From the NCBI GenBank assembly GCA_018701175.1, contig JABIWF010000079.1:1-37168 (forward strand): DNA of 37,168 nucleotides. Reading direction: 5' to 3'. Position 1 is the stretch's first letter. Each line of letters begins with the position of its first letter. The position numbers and the translations under genes were made by a program. This DNA is from Methanobacteriota archaeon (GTDB lineage: Archaea; Thermoplasmatota; Poseidoniia; Poseidoniales; Poseidoniaceae). The notes under the pieces were generated by a model, which was given only the letters and a program-made list of their open reading frames with translations, had not been told where the DNA came from and ran no database searches. Of the stretch, positions 7,412 through 17,800 are shown piece by piece.

Positions 7412-8431
7412 ATGGAGGAAGTGGTTCTGCGGCTCGAAGGAGCAACATACAGGCACTCAGTCTACGCGCCACTTCCACTAAAACCATGGCGTCGCATCAA
7501 AGGACCTGGTATCTTTGAGATCAATCTAACTCTTCAAAAAGGAACAATACTCGGCCTTGTAGGTCCAAACGGCGCCGGGAAGACGACCCTTCTACGCGTC
7601 CTAGCAGGAATTTTACCAATACACCGCGGCCGGGTTTATTCGAGGAGCGAAGAAATCGTTCTCGACCGACAGCAACTGCGACAAAGTGTTGGGCACATGC
7701 CTGAACAAGTTCGTTGGCAAGGAAGGAAGACTGTTCGTCAAGCTCTGCTTGAACTTGGTGAGATGCGACATGCAAGCGAAAAACGAATCGATGGAATTCT
7801 CAAACTCGTAGGCCTCAGTAGTCGAAAGGATTCTGCCCTAAGTGAATTAAGCCAGGGAATGCGTCAGCGGCTAACCCTTGCAGTCGCTCTGCTTGGCTCA
7901 CCAAAAATCCTCTTGCTGGACGAGCCACTCAACGGCCTTGATCCCGTTGGAGCAGCAGCGTTCATTTCACTGCTCAAAACGTTGACCGAAAAAGGAGTTT
8001 CAATCGTCTTATCATCGCATCAAGTTGAAGGCCTTGCCGGAATTATTGACCGATTAGCATTGATGCACAGAGGACATATTCTGGCGGAAGGTACACTGAA
8101 GGAAGTGGCGAAAGGTTTGCACCTTGACAGTAAGACAGAAATCAAAGGAACCGGTCAAGTGCCTCACTTTAGCAACTATGAAATTCAAGACGAGGATGTT
8201 GAAATCGAAATTCAAGACAACCATTGGACTGCACGGCTCGAGCAGGCACAACCTCACTTACTTGCCAAATTGATTAACGACGGGGTTGAAATTGCTGAGT
8301 GGGGTATTCGCCAACCCAATGTGGTCGAAATGCTGTGTGCTGCGACTGGACAATCCATTGAAGATGTAGGTCTCGAAGTAGCGTCCAACGCATATGTGCC
8401 GCTACGAACGTTTGGTGGTGAAGAAGAATGA
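7412..8431 (+). CDS. ABC transporter ATP-binding protein (ABC-2 exporter type)
   Basis: Walker A 'GPNGAGKTT', signature 'LSQGMRQRLTLAVALLGSPKILLLDEPLNGLDP'. Confidence 0.93.
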   Translation: MEEVVLRLEGATYRHSVYAPLPLKPWRRIKGPGIFEINLTLQKGTILGLVGPNGAGKTTLLRVLAGILPIHRGRVYSRSEEIVLDRQQLRQSVGHMPEQVRWQGRKTVRQALLELGEMRHASEKRIDGILKLVGLSSRKDSALSELSQGMRQRLTLAVALLGSPKILLLDEPLNGLDPVGAAAFISLLKTLTEKGVSIVLSSHQVEGLAGIIDRLALMHRGHILAEGTLKEVAKGLHLDSKTEIKGTGQVPHFSNYEIQDEDVEIEIQDNHWTARLEQAQPHLLAKLINDGVEIAEWGIRQPNVVEMLCAATGQSIEDVGLEVASNAYVPLRTFGGEEE

Positions 8432-9258
8432 GCGATTTCACCCGTGTCATGAAATTGGCGAAACGCCTCACGTTAGAACGGATGTTCTCTACTCGTATGT
8501 ACATCATGCTCCCTGTTTTGTTGCTGTTTATCCCTGGCATGGCTTGGGGTTTTTCAGACCCAAACATTGTCTTACCAGGAGGTCATCAACCTGAGAGTGC
8601 AATGGAGGTTCTCTTCTATGCCAGCCTGGGAGTTGTATTCGGAGCAACGATGTGCGCAGTGTTACTTTCCTATGACGCTGTGAGCCGTGAACGAGCAAGC
8701 GGGGTTTTGGAACTCCGACTTTCACAACCCATGCCGAGAGCGCATCAATCGTTGGCGATGATTCTCGGCTCATGGAAAGCTATTCTTATTCCAACATGGA
8801 TTCTTCTCATCATCTCTGTTTTCATCGTAAGATATCGGATGGGAGAATGGATTTCATTTGCTGACTTCCTCGTCTATTTTTCCTCTACCGCACTTATTTT
8901 ATTGTGGTATATTCTCTTCACCTTGTTAGCATCCTCATACACACGAGAACAAGGAACAGCGATTTCGTTTGGTGTTGGAATGTGGTTTCTTTTCACTTTC
9001 CTTTGGGCATTGATCACAACAATGGTGGCCTTTGCGTCGGGCGTTTCAATTGGTCAGGAGAACGACGCTTCGTGGATCATGCTGGAAGGTGCTTTGGATT
9101 TACTATCACCAAACGGCGTGTACCATCACTTGCTCGAAACACGATTACCACAAATCGACCGAGGTATTGTTGCGTGGCAAAGTTGGTTCATGGGCTTACT
9201 CTGGACGGTGCTCCCTTCTTGGGCATTCATTCGTAGAATGGAGAAGATACTTCCTTGA
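8428..9258 (+). CDS. ABC-2 type transporter permease
   Basis: Six or so TM segments, 'YDAVSRERASGVLELRLSQPMPR' motif; overlaps the ATPase gene by 4 nt (ATGA). Confidence 0.85.
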   Translation: MSDFTRVMKLAKRLTLERMFSTRMYIMLPVLLLFIPGMAWGFSDPNIVLPGGHQPESAMEVLFYASLGVVFGATMCAVLLSYDAVSRERASGVLELRLSQPMPRAHQSLAMILGSWKAILIPTWILLIISVFIVRYRMGEWISFADFLVYFSSTALILLWYILFTLLASSYTREQGTAISFGVGMWFLFTFLWALITTMVAFASGVSIGQENDASWIMLEGALDLLSPNGVYHHLLETRLPQIDRGIVAWQSWFMGLLWTVLPSWAFIRRMEKILP

Positions 9259-9284
9259 GGCAAAGGCGCATATTGGAGGCTCAC

Positions 9285-11342
9285 ATGAGCGAAAGCCTCT
9301 TTGAGGCATTATGTCAACGTCAATCCATGGCAGCACGCACAACGGTCGGCCCTTCCAACCCCCAAACTCAGATTTTTACTGCTTTTTTGATGGTTCTTTT
9401 GATGTTCTTCATGGGTACATCTTCACTCTACACTCCTCAAGAAGTGCTGTCAAACGAGGACAGTGAATCACCTACGAACGGCCGTCAAGGAGGACTTTCC
9501 ATTGAAGACGAATGTGAAGGACTGAAATTTGAAGATCTCTTCGATTATGATTTTGCTGATTTCAAGGTCTACATTGGTGACGATTGGGCGACAGCGGAAA
9601 TGGATGCAGGTGCGTTTGTGAACGGCAGTAAATCTGCAATTGTACGCGATAACCTCGATGGCTTGTTTGAGGGACTTTCTGGAGGAGGCAACGATTACAT
9701 CAGCACCGATGAAAGAGATGCAGTACGTGCTATTGGCCCAAAGTGCATTGGAGCTATGGATACCCGTATCGGCATGAAAGAAGGCAGTCCGCACCGAGGC
9801 GCTCCTGATTGGAATAACCTCACCTTTGTCGAAGATGGAATCGGGTTAGAAGAAATTGACCTCGTACCTGCAAACCACCCTGAGGAGCGTTCGTGTCAAA
9901 ATCTAGGATCAGCAAACGGGTGCAAAGAAGTTCCTGTGAGCGTCACCGACGACCTACAGATCATGATGTTCTTGGCGGAAGACCAATCGAACAATGTCCG
10001 CTTTGACAAACTTCCTAACGATGGGGATTCGAACTTCACATTAGCATTGAACGTCACCAACATGTCGTTCGCTCACCTCGAATTGAATTTCCCACTCAAG
10101 CAAGGATTGCGTATGAGTAATTATTCCATTCAAGATACGGTCACCAACAGCGACGGAACGATGACCGTTACCGAAAACACCGATCTTGCGGCTCCAGAGG
10201 CGCTTTACCTTCCTGACGGCCGACTCCGTGTCAACCAAGTGGTGACCTATGCTACGAGTGAATACCCTATTCAACGCGATTTATTCCTTGATTTTACGAC
10301 CATGGCCCCTGAAACCAATGAGGCACCTGAATGGTCCTCAAACGCTCCAGAGGACGGAACAGTCATTCCAATGTTGGATGGGCAGAACATCGTCGTGACA
10401 GGTGAAAAGACCGAGATGTGGGCCACTGATGACAGTGGATGGGGAATGGATTGCACATTCATCGAAAGTGGATGGACTTCATCGCTTGATGGTGAAGGGA
10501 ACTTTATCGTCGAAAACCAAAATTCTCAAGCCACCTCTTCAGGCGCAGAATGCTATGTTGTTGACCCATTCGGTGAAACTTCGATCGATTCACGTAACTG
10601 GACATTTGGTGAAGTGTTTACCTCAACCGCTGTTCTTTCCGCAACTGGAGACAACATCGAGTTCACACTCTCCCCAACCGGTTTAGTAAATGAAATGTCG
10701 ATTAATGCACATGCACACCAGTCGAACGCAATGGGGCAAATGCGAACAACCACGCTGGCCTCTGATGATGCAATTCTCACCCTTCCACTCGATGGTCTGT
10801 CACCTGGAATGGTCATGGTCATGGGACAAGCACAGAGCACGACCATGCTCGACCTTGACTTCATGTTGAACTTCGGACTCAAGAAGGCAAGTCTCGCCCC
10901 ACTCATTACCGTTTCCAAGAACCTCGACGGAATGAACGCAACATGGGAAGCCAACGGACTCACATTCACGCTCAAGGGCGATGTGTTGGACCCAGACGGT
11001 GAAGATGTTACACTCTCCCTCCTCCTGTGCGGATATCCAACCAATGATTTCCTACGCGATGGAAGTGGATGGGAAATCAATGTTAACATTGTTATATGCG
11101 CATCCCAGAACCCTCCAGTTACTGCTTACGACATCGTTTTGACTGCTACCGATGAATCCGGAACGATGACGACATACACTGTATTTGTCCCAGATCCATA
11201 CGCCTCAAACGACGACACATCAAACACCGATGACAGTGGAGAAGATTCTGAAGAAGAAGGGCTGCCAGCATTGTCAATGATGGCAACACTGAGCATCACA
11301 ATGCTTGGAGCTGCGTTTGCCGGAAGACAACGAAGAGACTGA
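9285..11342 (+). CDS. Large secreted/surface-anchored protein with C-terminal TM anchor
   Basis: ORF 9255-11342, ATG at 9285 likely. N-terminal hydrophobic segment 'IFTAFLMVLLMFFMG', long Asp/Thr/Ser-rich ectodomain, C-terminal acidic linker then 'LPALSMMATLSITMLGAAFAGRQRRD'. Confidence 0.75.
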   Translation: MSESLFEALCQRQSMAARTTVGPSNPQTQIFTAFLMVLLMFFMGTSSLYTPQEVLSNEDSESPTNGRQGGLSIEDECEGLKFEDLFDYDFADFKVYIGDDWATAEMDAGAFVNGSKSAIVRDNLDGLFEGLSGGGNDYISTDERDAVRAIGPKCIGAMDTRIGMKEGSPHRGAPDWNNLTFVEDGIGLEEIDLVPANHPEERSCQNLGSANGCKEVPVSVTDDLQIMMFLAEDQSNNVRFDKLPNDGDSNFTLALNVTNMSFAHLELNFPLKQGLRMSNYSIQDTVTNSDGTMTVTENTDLAAPEALYLPDGRLRVNQVVTYATSEYPIQRDLFLDFTTMAPETNEAPEWSSNAPEDGTVIPMLDGQNIVVTGEKTEMWATDDSGWGMDCTFIESGWTSSLDGEGNFIVENQNSQATSSGAECYVVDPFGETSIDSRNWTFGEVFTSTAVLSATGDNIEFTLSPTGLVNEMSINAHAHQSNAMGQMRTTTLASDDAILTLPLDGLSPGMVMVMGQAQSTTMLDLDFMLNFGLKKASLAPLITVSKNLDGMNATWEANGLTFTLKGDVLDPDGEDVTLSLLLCGYPTNDFLRDGSGWEINVNIVICASQNPPVTAYDIVLTATDESGTMTTYTVFVPDPYASNDDTSNTDDSGEDSEEEGLPALSMMATLSITMLGAAFAGRQRRD

Positions 11343-11398
11343 TGGCTTGAACCGGCATCCTCAAAAGAGGGCGTTCGGCCCAATAAGCAGGTGAAGGT

Positions 11399-12613
11399 AT
11401 GTTTACGGGTGTAATTGAGTCCAAAAGCCATGAAGGTGGTTTTCTTGTTTCATTCACCGGTTCATCACCGGCCTTGGAATCAATAATAATCAACGCTGAG
11501 ACCGGGATTTACATCGGTAAAGTCGATGGAGTCCTTGGAAATACCAACGCTCCACTCGCTCACGTGGCCCATATCGACCGAAAACTGGACCTCGATGCAC
11601 TCATCGGAGCGGAAGTAGGAATTCGTCCAAAAAAACAACGTGAAGAACGAAGCCGTGGCTCTGATAGAGACGGTCGAAGAGGAAACGACGGAGGATACCA
11701 GAGCAGAGACCGACAAGGTGGACGATTCGAACGAAACGACCGAGGCAACAGAGGCGACAACCGTAACGGTGGCGACTGGGATTGTCCAAAATGTCAAAAT
11801 TCTAACTTCGCCTTTAGAACCGAATGCAACCGATGCGGGGAACCTCGTGGCGGTGGAGGCCGTGGACGAAGCGATGACCGTCGAGGCGGTCGAGACGACC
11901 GTGGTAACCGGGGCGGTCGTGGTGGAGAAATCTACAATGACAACGATTGGGATTGTCCAAAGTGCCAAAATTCAAACTTCGCATTCCGATCCGAATGCAA
12001 CCGATGCGGTGAGCCTCGTGGCGGTGGAGGCCGTGGGCGAAGCGATGACCGCCGAGGTGGTCGTGACGACCGTGGCCGAGGCAACAGAGGCGGAGACCGT
12101 GGAGGATATCAGAGCCGCGACCGACAAGGTGGAAGGTTCGATCGAAACGACCGAGACAACAGAGGCGGCAACGAAGACCGACGTGATGGCGACTGGGATT
12201 GTCCAAAGTGTCAAAATTCAAACTTCGCATTCCGAACCGAATGCAACCGATGCGGCGCATCACGTGGCGGTGGCGGTGGCGGTGGCGGAGGCGGTAGCCG
12301 TGGACCTCGTGAGCACTCTCGAGATAGACCACAACGAAGCGACTCTGGAGGACGACCTCCCCGAAGAGATTCAGGAGACCGACCACCACGAAGAGAAGGC
12401 GACAGACCACCAAGAAGGGACGGTCGAGACCGACGTGAGGAACGTGGGCATCAAGACCGCGGATCATACAATCAAAATCGTTCACGAGGCGACGAGCGTC
12501 AACCAGAACGCAAATCCCGAGAGCCACGCACATTTCGCAAATCCCGAGGAAACGGCCCCGGCCATGCCCACAACCGACCTCCGAAACCATTGACTCGTGA
12601 TCGAGACGATTGA
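11399..12613 (+). CDS. gar1: Gar1-like H/ACA RNP-domain protein with RGG-rich tail and three RanBP2-type zinc fingers
   Basis: N-terminal 'GFLVSFTGSSPALESIIINAETGIYIGKVDGVLGNTNAPLAHVAHIDRKLDLDALIGAEVGI' resembles archaeal Gar1 ('GFLIVRTNWVPSLNDRVVDKRLQFVGIVKDVFGPVKMPYVAIKP...GEVLYV', recalled). Three copies of 'DWDCPKCQNSNFAFRxECNRCG' (CX2CX10CX2C) separated by RGG/DR-rich linkers. Confidence 0.8.
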   Translation: MFTGVIESKSHEGGFLVSFTGSSPALESIIINAETGIYIGKVDGVLGNTNAPLAHVAHIDRKLDLDALIGAEVGIRPKKQREERSRGSDRDGRRGNDGGYQSRDRQGGRFERNDRGNRGDNRNGGDWDCPKCQNSNFAFRTECNRCGEPRGGGGRGRSDDRRGGRDDRGNRGGRGGEIYNDNDWDCPKCQNSNFAFRSECNRCGEPRGGGGRGRSDDRRGGRDDRGRGNRGGDRGGYQSRDRQGGRFDRNDRDNRGGNEDRRDGDWDCPKCQNSNFAFRTECNRCGASRGGGGGGGGGGSRGPREHSRDRPQRSDSGGRPPRRDSGDRPPRREGDRPPRRDGRDRREERGHQDRGSYNQNRSRGDERQPERKSREPRTFRKSRGNGPGHAHNRPPKPLTRDRDD

Positions 12614-12627
12614 AACGGTGATTAAGC

Positions 12628-13662
12628 ATGAGTGCTGAACATCACTACCTTAACGCCGTTGAAGCATACGACGAAGGTAAGGCTGAAGAGGCATATGAGG
12701 AAGCTCATAAAGCCGTCAAATTAGACCCTGGCCATATCGATGCATGGCAACTCTGTGCAGAGACCATTCTCCCGCCGAAGGGTGAGAAACCAACCTTGAT
12801 TCAAGCAGCCAAATCTCTTGCTGCCGTACGTAAAATCATCGAACTGGACCCGAACAGAACTGCAATGTGGATGCTGGGAGGCCGCCTACTGTCCGATGAA
12901 CTCGGACTTCTCAGCGAAGGACTGCAATGGTGGCAAGACCTTCGCCACCACTTGCCAAAAGAAGTCACACCACTTGTAGAACAAGCCTCACTACTGGCTG
13001 ACATGGGTCATTACCTTGAAGCAAAGTACAGGCTTGACACAATTATTGAAGAAAACATGGACGGAGGGCCAAGCCAAATAGCGAAAATTCATCAACTGCG
13101 AAATCAGGTGATTGCTGCAGCAAATCTTCAAGCAAGTGAACACTTCAAACCGTGGGAGAAGCATCACAATGGCTGGGGTGCCATTGAATCGAAAATGGGT
13201 AAAGGTCCTGTTTCCGAAAGTTTCCTTTTTTTGATTACCACAGTCCCGGTCTTGTTTGCAGTCGTTATATTTTCAAGACAACTTGCTGGAGAAGGGTGGG
13301 GAGCATTTTGCCTAACGAGTCTCATCGTTTTTGCAACAGTGCTGTTTGGAATGCGCACTTCAAAGAAGATGTTCCACAACATCAATCGACCTGCGTTCAA
13401 CCTGCTTCGAGCAATGAACTTTGAAGCGAATACTGGCTTTTCAGTTATTCATGAAGAGATTCGAACTTCTACACTGTACATGTACATCATGCAGAGAAAG
13501 CCTGTAGCTTGGCAAGAACGAATGATCAAAATTATTGAAGATAACTCACCGCTACCGAAGAACTGGAAACCCCAGTTCCCAGACTTCGATTCCCACCTTG
13601 ATGAGATGGGATTCATTGAAGATGGCGAGGAAGACGCCTTCGAGCAGTTTGAAGAAGAGTGA
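12628..13662 (+). CDS. TPR-containing membrane protein
   Basis: 'HHYLNAVEAYDEGKAEEAYEEAHKAVKLDPGHIDAW' and 'KIIELDPNRTAMWMLGGRLL' TPR-like repeats; two hydrophobic segments around aa 190-235. Confidence 0.7.
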   Translation: MSAEHHYLNAVEAYDEGKAEEAYEEAHKAVKLDPGHIDAWQLCAETILPPKGEKPTLIQAAKSLAAVRKIIELDPNRTAMWMLGGRLLSDELGLLSEGLQWWQDLRHHLPKEVTPLVEQASLLADMGHYLEAKYRLDTIIEENMDGGPSQIAKIHQLRNQVIAAANLQASEHFKPWEKHHNGWGAIESKMGKGPVSESFLFLITTVPVLFAVVIFSRQLAGEGWGAFCLTSLIVFATVLFGMRTSKKMFHNINRPAFNLLRAMNFEANTGFSVIHEEIRTSTLYMYIMQRKPVAWQERMIKIIEDNSPLPKNWKPQFPDFDSHLDEMGFIEDGEEDAFEQFEEE

Positions 13663-13739
13663 AATAACTTGATTGAAGATGCAATCAAGTAGCATTCAAA
13701 TACCGTTTGAATAATTAGAGACGGCGGTTTGCTGAATTC

Positions 13740-14690
13740 GTGAGCCCAACAGACGAGCAGGCTGGAGCATGGACTGAGGCATTTGAATCAGGGAAATTTA
13801 TACGTAAATCCAGTGAATTCCGCGACCTCATTGCAGAGGGTGAACTCTTTGATGTTGAAACCGGTAGATATCACCTCTACATCTCCCATGCATGCCCATG
13901 GGCGCATCGCACCCTCATTACCCGAAAAGTGCTCGGACTTGAGAATCACATTTCAGTGGATGTCGTGGATTGGAGAATGAACAGTGATGGCTCATGGTCG
14001 TTTAACCCGGAAGAAGAAGGAGCAACTGCGGACACAATAAACGGTGAAAGCAGTCTTGAAGGAGTGTATAACCGGGCTTTTTCTGGCTGGAGCGAAAGCC
14101 GTCGAATTGGTACTGTCCCCGTCTTATGGGATCGTCAGCACAGCACTATTGTTAACAATGAAAGCCGTGAAATCATCAGAATGTTCGATGCGTTTGGGAG
14201 TGCAGGAATGGGAAATGGAACTTCGCTGTGTCCCATCGAACTACGTGATGAGATTGATGCCATGATTGATTCAAATTATGAACCCGTAAACAACGGCGTC
14301 TACAAATCTGGATTTGCGAGAACACAAGCAGCATACGATGAAGCAGTAACCGCACTCTTTACTCGTCTCGATGAATTAGAACTTCACCTTGAGGGGCGAG
14401 AATGGTTGGTAGGCGAAGGCAGAGGTCAACTTACAGAGGCCGACATATGTCTCTTCTCTACGCTGGTTCGCTTTGACTTGGTCTATGTCGTTCACTTCAA
14501 ATGCAATCTTCGAAGAATCATCGATTACCCAAACCTCCAATCTTTCGTCGAGCGAATGATCGATTTACCAGGTGTGAAGGAAACATGCCATTGGCATCAT
14601 ATCAAGGCTCATTACTTCTGGTCACATCAAAACCTCAATCCGTTCCGAATAATCCCGCTTGGGCCAATTGAAGGCGCTCACACGCACTGA
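13740..14690 (+). CDS. Xi-class glutathione S-transferase / glutathionyl-hydroquinone reductase-like (YqjG/ECM4 family)
   Basis: 'YHLYISHACPWAHRTLITRKVLGLENHISVDVVDWRM' with the catalytic CPWAH motif; C-terminal helical 'WLVGEGRGQLTEADICLFSTLVRFDLVYVVHFKCNLRRIIDYPNL'. GTG start. Confidence 0.88.
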   Translation: MSPTDEQAGAWTEAFESGKFIRKSSEFRDLIAEGELFDVETGRYHLYISHACPWAHRTLITRKVLGLENHISVDVVDWRMNSDGSWSFNPEEEGATADTINGESSLEGVYNRAFSGWSESRRIGTVPVLWDRQHSTIVNNESREIIRMFDAFGSAGMGNGTSLCPIELRDEIDAMIDSNYEPVNNGVYKSGFARTQAAYDEAVTALFTRLDELELHLEGREWLVGEGRGQLTEADICLFSTLVRFDLVYVVHFKCNLRRIIDYPNLQSFVERMIDLPGVKETCHWHHIKAHYFWSHQNLNPFRIIPLGPIEGAHTH

Positions 14691-14826
14691 GGGTTAGCTC
14701 CGGTTCCCAAGTTATCAATGCGAGTAATGCACCACTCGCAATTCAAACTGCTCATAGCATATCCGTACATGTGTTGTAAGACCATCCTAGCTTTCGCTCG
14801 CAACCTGCGCTTCAGTGAACTGATGG

Positions 14827-17800
14827 TCACTGCTGACTTTGCGCATACTGCATAGCATATTGCTGAGCATATGCTGCTGCGGTTTGGGCATCGTATCCTT
14901 GTGCGGTAAATTGCTGGTAATACTGCTCGTAAACTGCTTGATCCATAGCAGGGGCTGCCGCTGGAGCAGCGGCTGCCGGTGCGGCAGCAGCGGCTTGAGT
15001 CGAGTATTGTTGTGCATAAGCACGAGCAGTTTCCTCAGGATAACCTTGAGCAATCAGTTGCTGAACGTATTGTTCAGTCTGGTCGACAACGCCACCAAAG
15101 CCGCTATCGGTCATTGCAAAGTTCTTGACGTCATCTTCCCCGTTTCGACCAAGGAAGAACATGGTTCCAACAATAACCAGTAACAGTATGGCGCCAATCA
15201 TAATTGGGACTCCAAGGCCGCCAAGGGCGCTTTCAGACGAATCTTCTCCGCTGTCCGATTGAGGTTCAGACCAGTTGCCGTCGACGAGTGTCCAAGCACC
15301 GGACCATTCACATTCACCATCGATGAATACAAATTCGCCACCTGCTGCATCCGCTTCCGCAGGTGCTTCTAGACCTTGACACGCTGCCAATTGGAATTCC
15401 TGCCACTTGACAATCACGTGGCGTTCATCTGGTGCTTGTCCTTCGTAGATACGAATAAAGACACGCTGGCTAAGAGATTTGTTGGTGTAGAGTTCCTCAA
15501 GAGATAGAGTAAGGGAGAAGGTGTCTCCGTCACCCAAACCGCCTTCGGTCTTCGCCCATGTTTCGTCGTTCTTCATGTTGAACTTCTCAATAGCGCTTGC
15601 AGAGAAGCTGTCTTCCATGAATGCAATCTCGACATAAACATCGTTCTGAGATTCTGCACCCGAAAGAACTGTACCAGAGACGGTAATTGTTGGTGTAGTC
15701 ACTCGAGAGTTGTTGAGATCAAAGTTGATATCAACATCAGGTTCATCATCGCCGAAGTCGTTTGGAACGACCACGAAATACATTCTGTGCTTCTCAGAGA
15801 ATTTATCGGCGCCGTCGAAGACGACCAGTTCAATTCGGATTTCCGTGTTTGATGCACCGGTTGTGTCGGATGTCAGGTTGCGGAATGTGTAAGCAAACAA
15901 ACCGTCACTGGCGGCTGTTTCAATAAATTCGTGGCCTTCAATATCAAAGTCGTCATCACCGTATGGAGCGTCGAACAGAACCTTCCATTCGTAGCGTTCA
16001 ATGCCGTTTCCGTCGAGCGCATCCTCGTCTGAGGAGTTACCTGCATCGAAATACACGGTAACTTCACCGTTGTTCTCGTTCAATCGGATTTGGTGAACAT
16101 CCCATTCTTTCGATTGAATGGTGTTGGTTCCCAAGAATTCGATTTGCTCAGCATAATCATCTCGCATGTCGATTTCTGCATCTGCAGTTGGACGGAACGC
16201 ATCTGCATAGACATCGTTGGTTTCAACGGTGACTGTAATGACACGAGAGTGACCTTGGGCATCGTGAAGAATGAGGGTAATGTCCCATTGTTCGCCTTGT
16301 GTACATCCAGTAGCAGATGCGAGGTCGGTCTTACAGAACATCATCAACGGGTTGTTGTCCGTGGTGTGTGAAGTTCCGCTTGCCATGGTAGCACCAGTCC
16401 ATGATGTTGGTCCATCGATGATCCAGTCGGTGTTCAACGACTCAGTCGTATCAGATACAAAGGAGAAGGTTAGTTCTGCGTTGCTCTTGATGTAGTAATC
16501 CTTGTATCCGCCTGTGCTCGGGTCGTTATCAGGGATGATGCCGTTGATTTGCAAATCAAGCCCGTCTCCTAGGACACCAAAGCCTGTTGGGTAAGGTGTC
16601 ACTTGGTAACTGAGCATGTTACCGAGGAGAGGCAGTGTTGCACTGTCTGCACGCTCGGAATGGGTAGCAACGTCAATCGTCGAAACAATCAGTCCACCGG
16701 CTTGGTAACTGCAAACACCCAGGATAGTATCCTTTTGTTGTGCTTGAGTACCGTCTTGACGGATGATTCGTTGGAAAGTTCCGTCTTTCTTGGTTTCACT
16801 GTAACCGCCACAACGTTCTGGAACATTGTTTGCACTCTGGGAGTTCGTGTCCAAAACCGCCATTGCGACGGTCGAAGATGCATCGAATCCTTGGAACGCA
16901 GCCAAATCCACATTTTCCATGAGTGGATGGTATGGATCTGCAAAGTTTGTTTCAGCATAGGTGATTGGACTCTCTCCGAGGTTCTTGCTTTGGATGTTCA
17001 GTCCAAACGGAAGGCGCCCAGTTAGTCCTTGGTCAAGGCCGTAGACTTGACTGCCTTGAGGACCAAGGTGAGCCTGCACAGTTCCACCAGCATACATGAA
17101 GCCCTCAAGGGTGTTCTTGTTCGCTGTTGAACCCAACTTTTGATAGTAACCTCGGCCACCGTTTTCGATGTCCTTTGCAGCAATATCGGTTTGCCAAGGA
17201 AGCACAATCTTGTCGTAGTGCGTAAACCAACCGCTTAGGAAGTAAGTATCCCAGTCGTTGATGTCAAATTGTGTGTAGGTCATTCCAAGGATGTTTAAGT
17301 CTTCCTTAATCGCTGATGTGCGAGGGGAAGTATCCGAAAGAATAGCCACATCAACCGAGTCAGCAAAGGTTGCGTGGAAATAGCGAACGTTTCCGGACGG
17401 GTTTCCGTTTGCGAGTTCCGCATCAAAACTAATGTTGTACTTGTGTCCATCTTGCCATCCGTTCCACGGAGTGAAAGACACATCGATCAGTTGGTGCGAA
17501 TCGAGAGATTGTGCAGGACCTGCTGTTGTCGTGTGAGCTTGTGAACCATCGGTCATATCGAAGATGTTCATGTTGAACACATAGTCGCCTGCCAGAACAC
17601 CGTTGGTTGCCTTGATGGTCCAGTCGTGAGTAAGTGCGCTGTCGATTGGCATGACACATTCGAGTGTTTGGTCGTTTAGACAGTTCAGAGTGTTTGGCTT
17701 GCCCAGCGTAATGTCCACTGATTCAACGTTGAAGATTACAGTCTCGCGGTTATTCGAAACAGACACTTCGTTGTCATTGAACCATGCCTTACCTGCCGTT

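Noticed and set aside
9255-9284. TTG start for the secreted protein at 9255
   Set aside because: ATG at 9285 gives a better N-terminus; TTG may be coincidental with the upstream stop codon overlap.
10553-11089. 178-aa minus-strand ORF
   Set aside because: Antisense to a well-supported secreted-protein ORF; composition typical of a shadow ORF.
11771-12260. Possible CRISPR or non-coding repeat array
   Set aside because: Repeats are in-frame zinc-finger/RGG coding units of unequal spacing, without short palindromic repeats and unique spacers.
11640-12593. 317-aa plus-strand ORF in another frame
   Set aside because: Thr/Glu/Ala/Val low-complexity shadow of the repetitive Gar1-RGG-ZnF gene; no domain signature.
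11814-12629. 271-aa minus-strand ORF rich in His/Arg/Leu
   Set aside because: Antisense shadow of the same repeat-rich gene.
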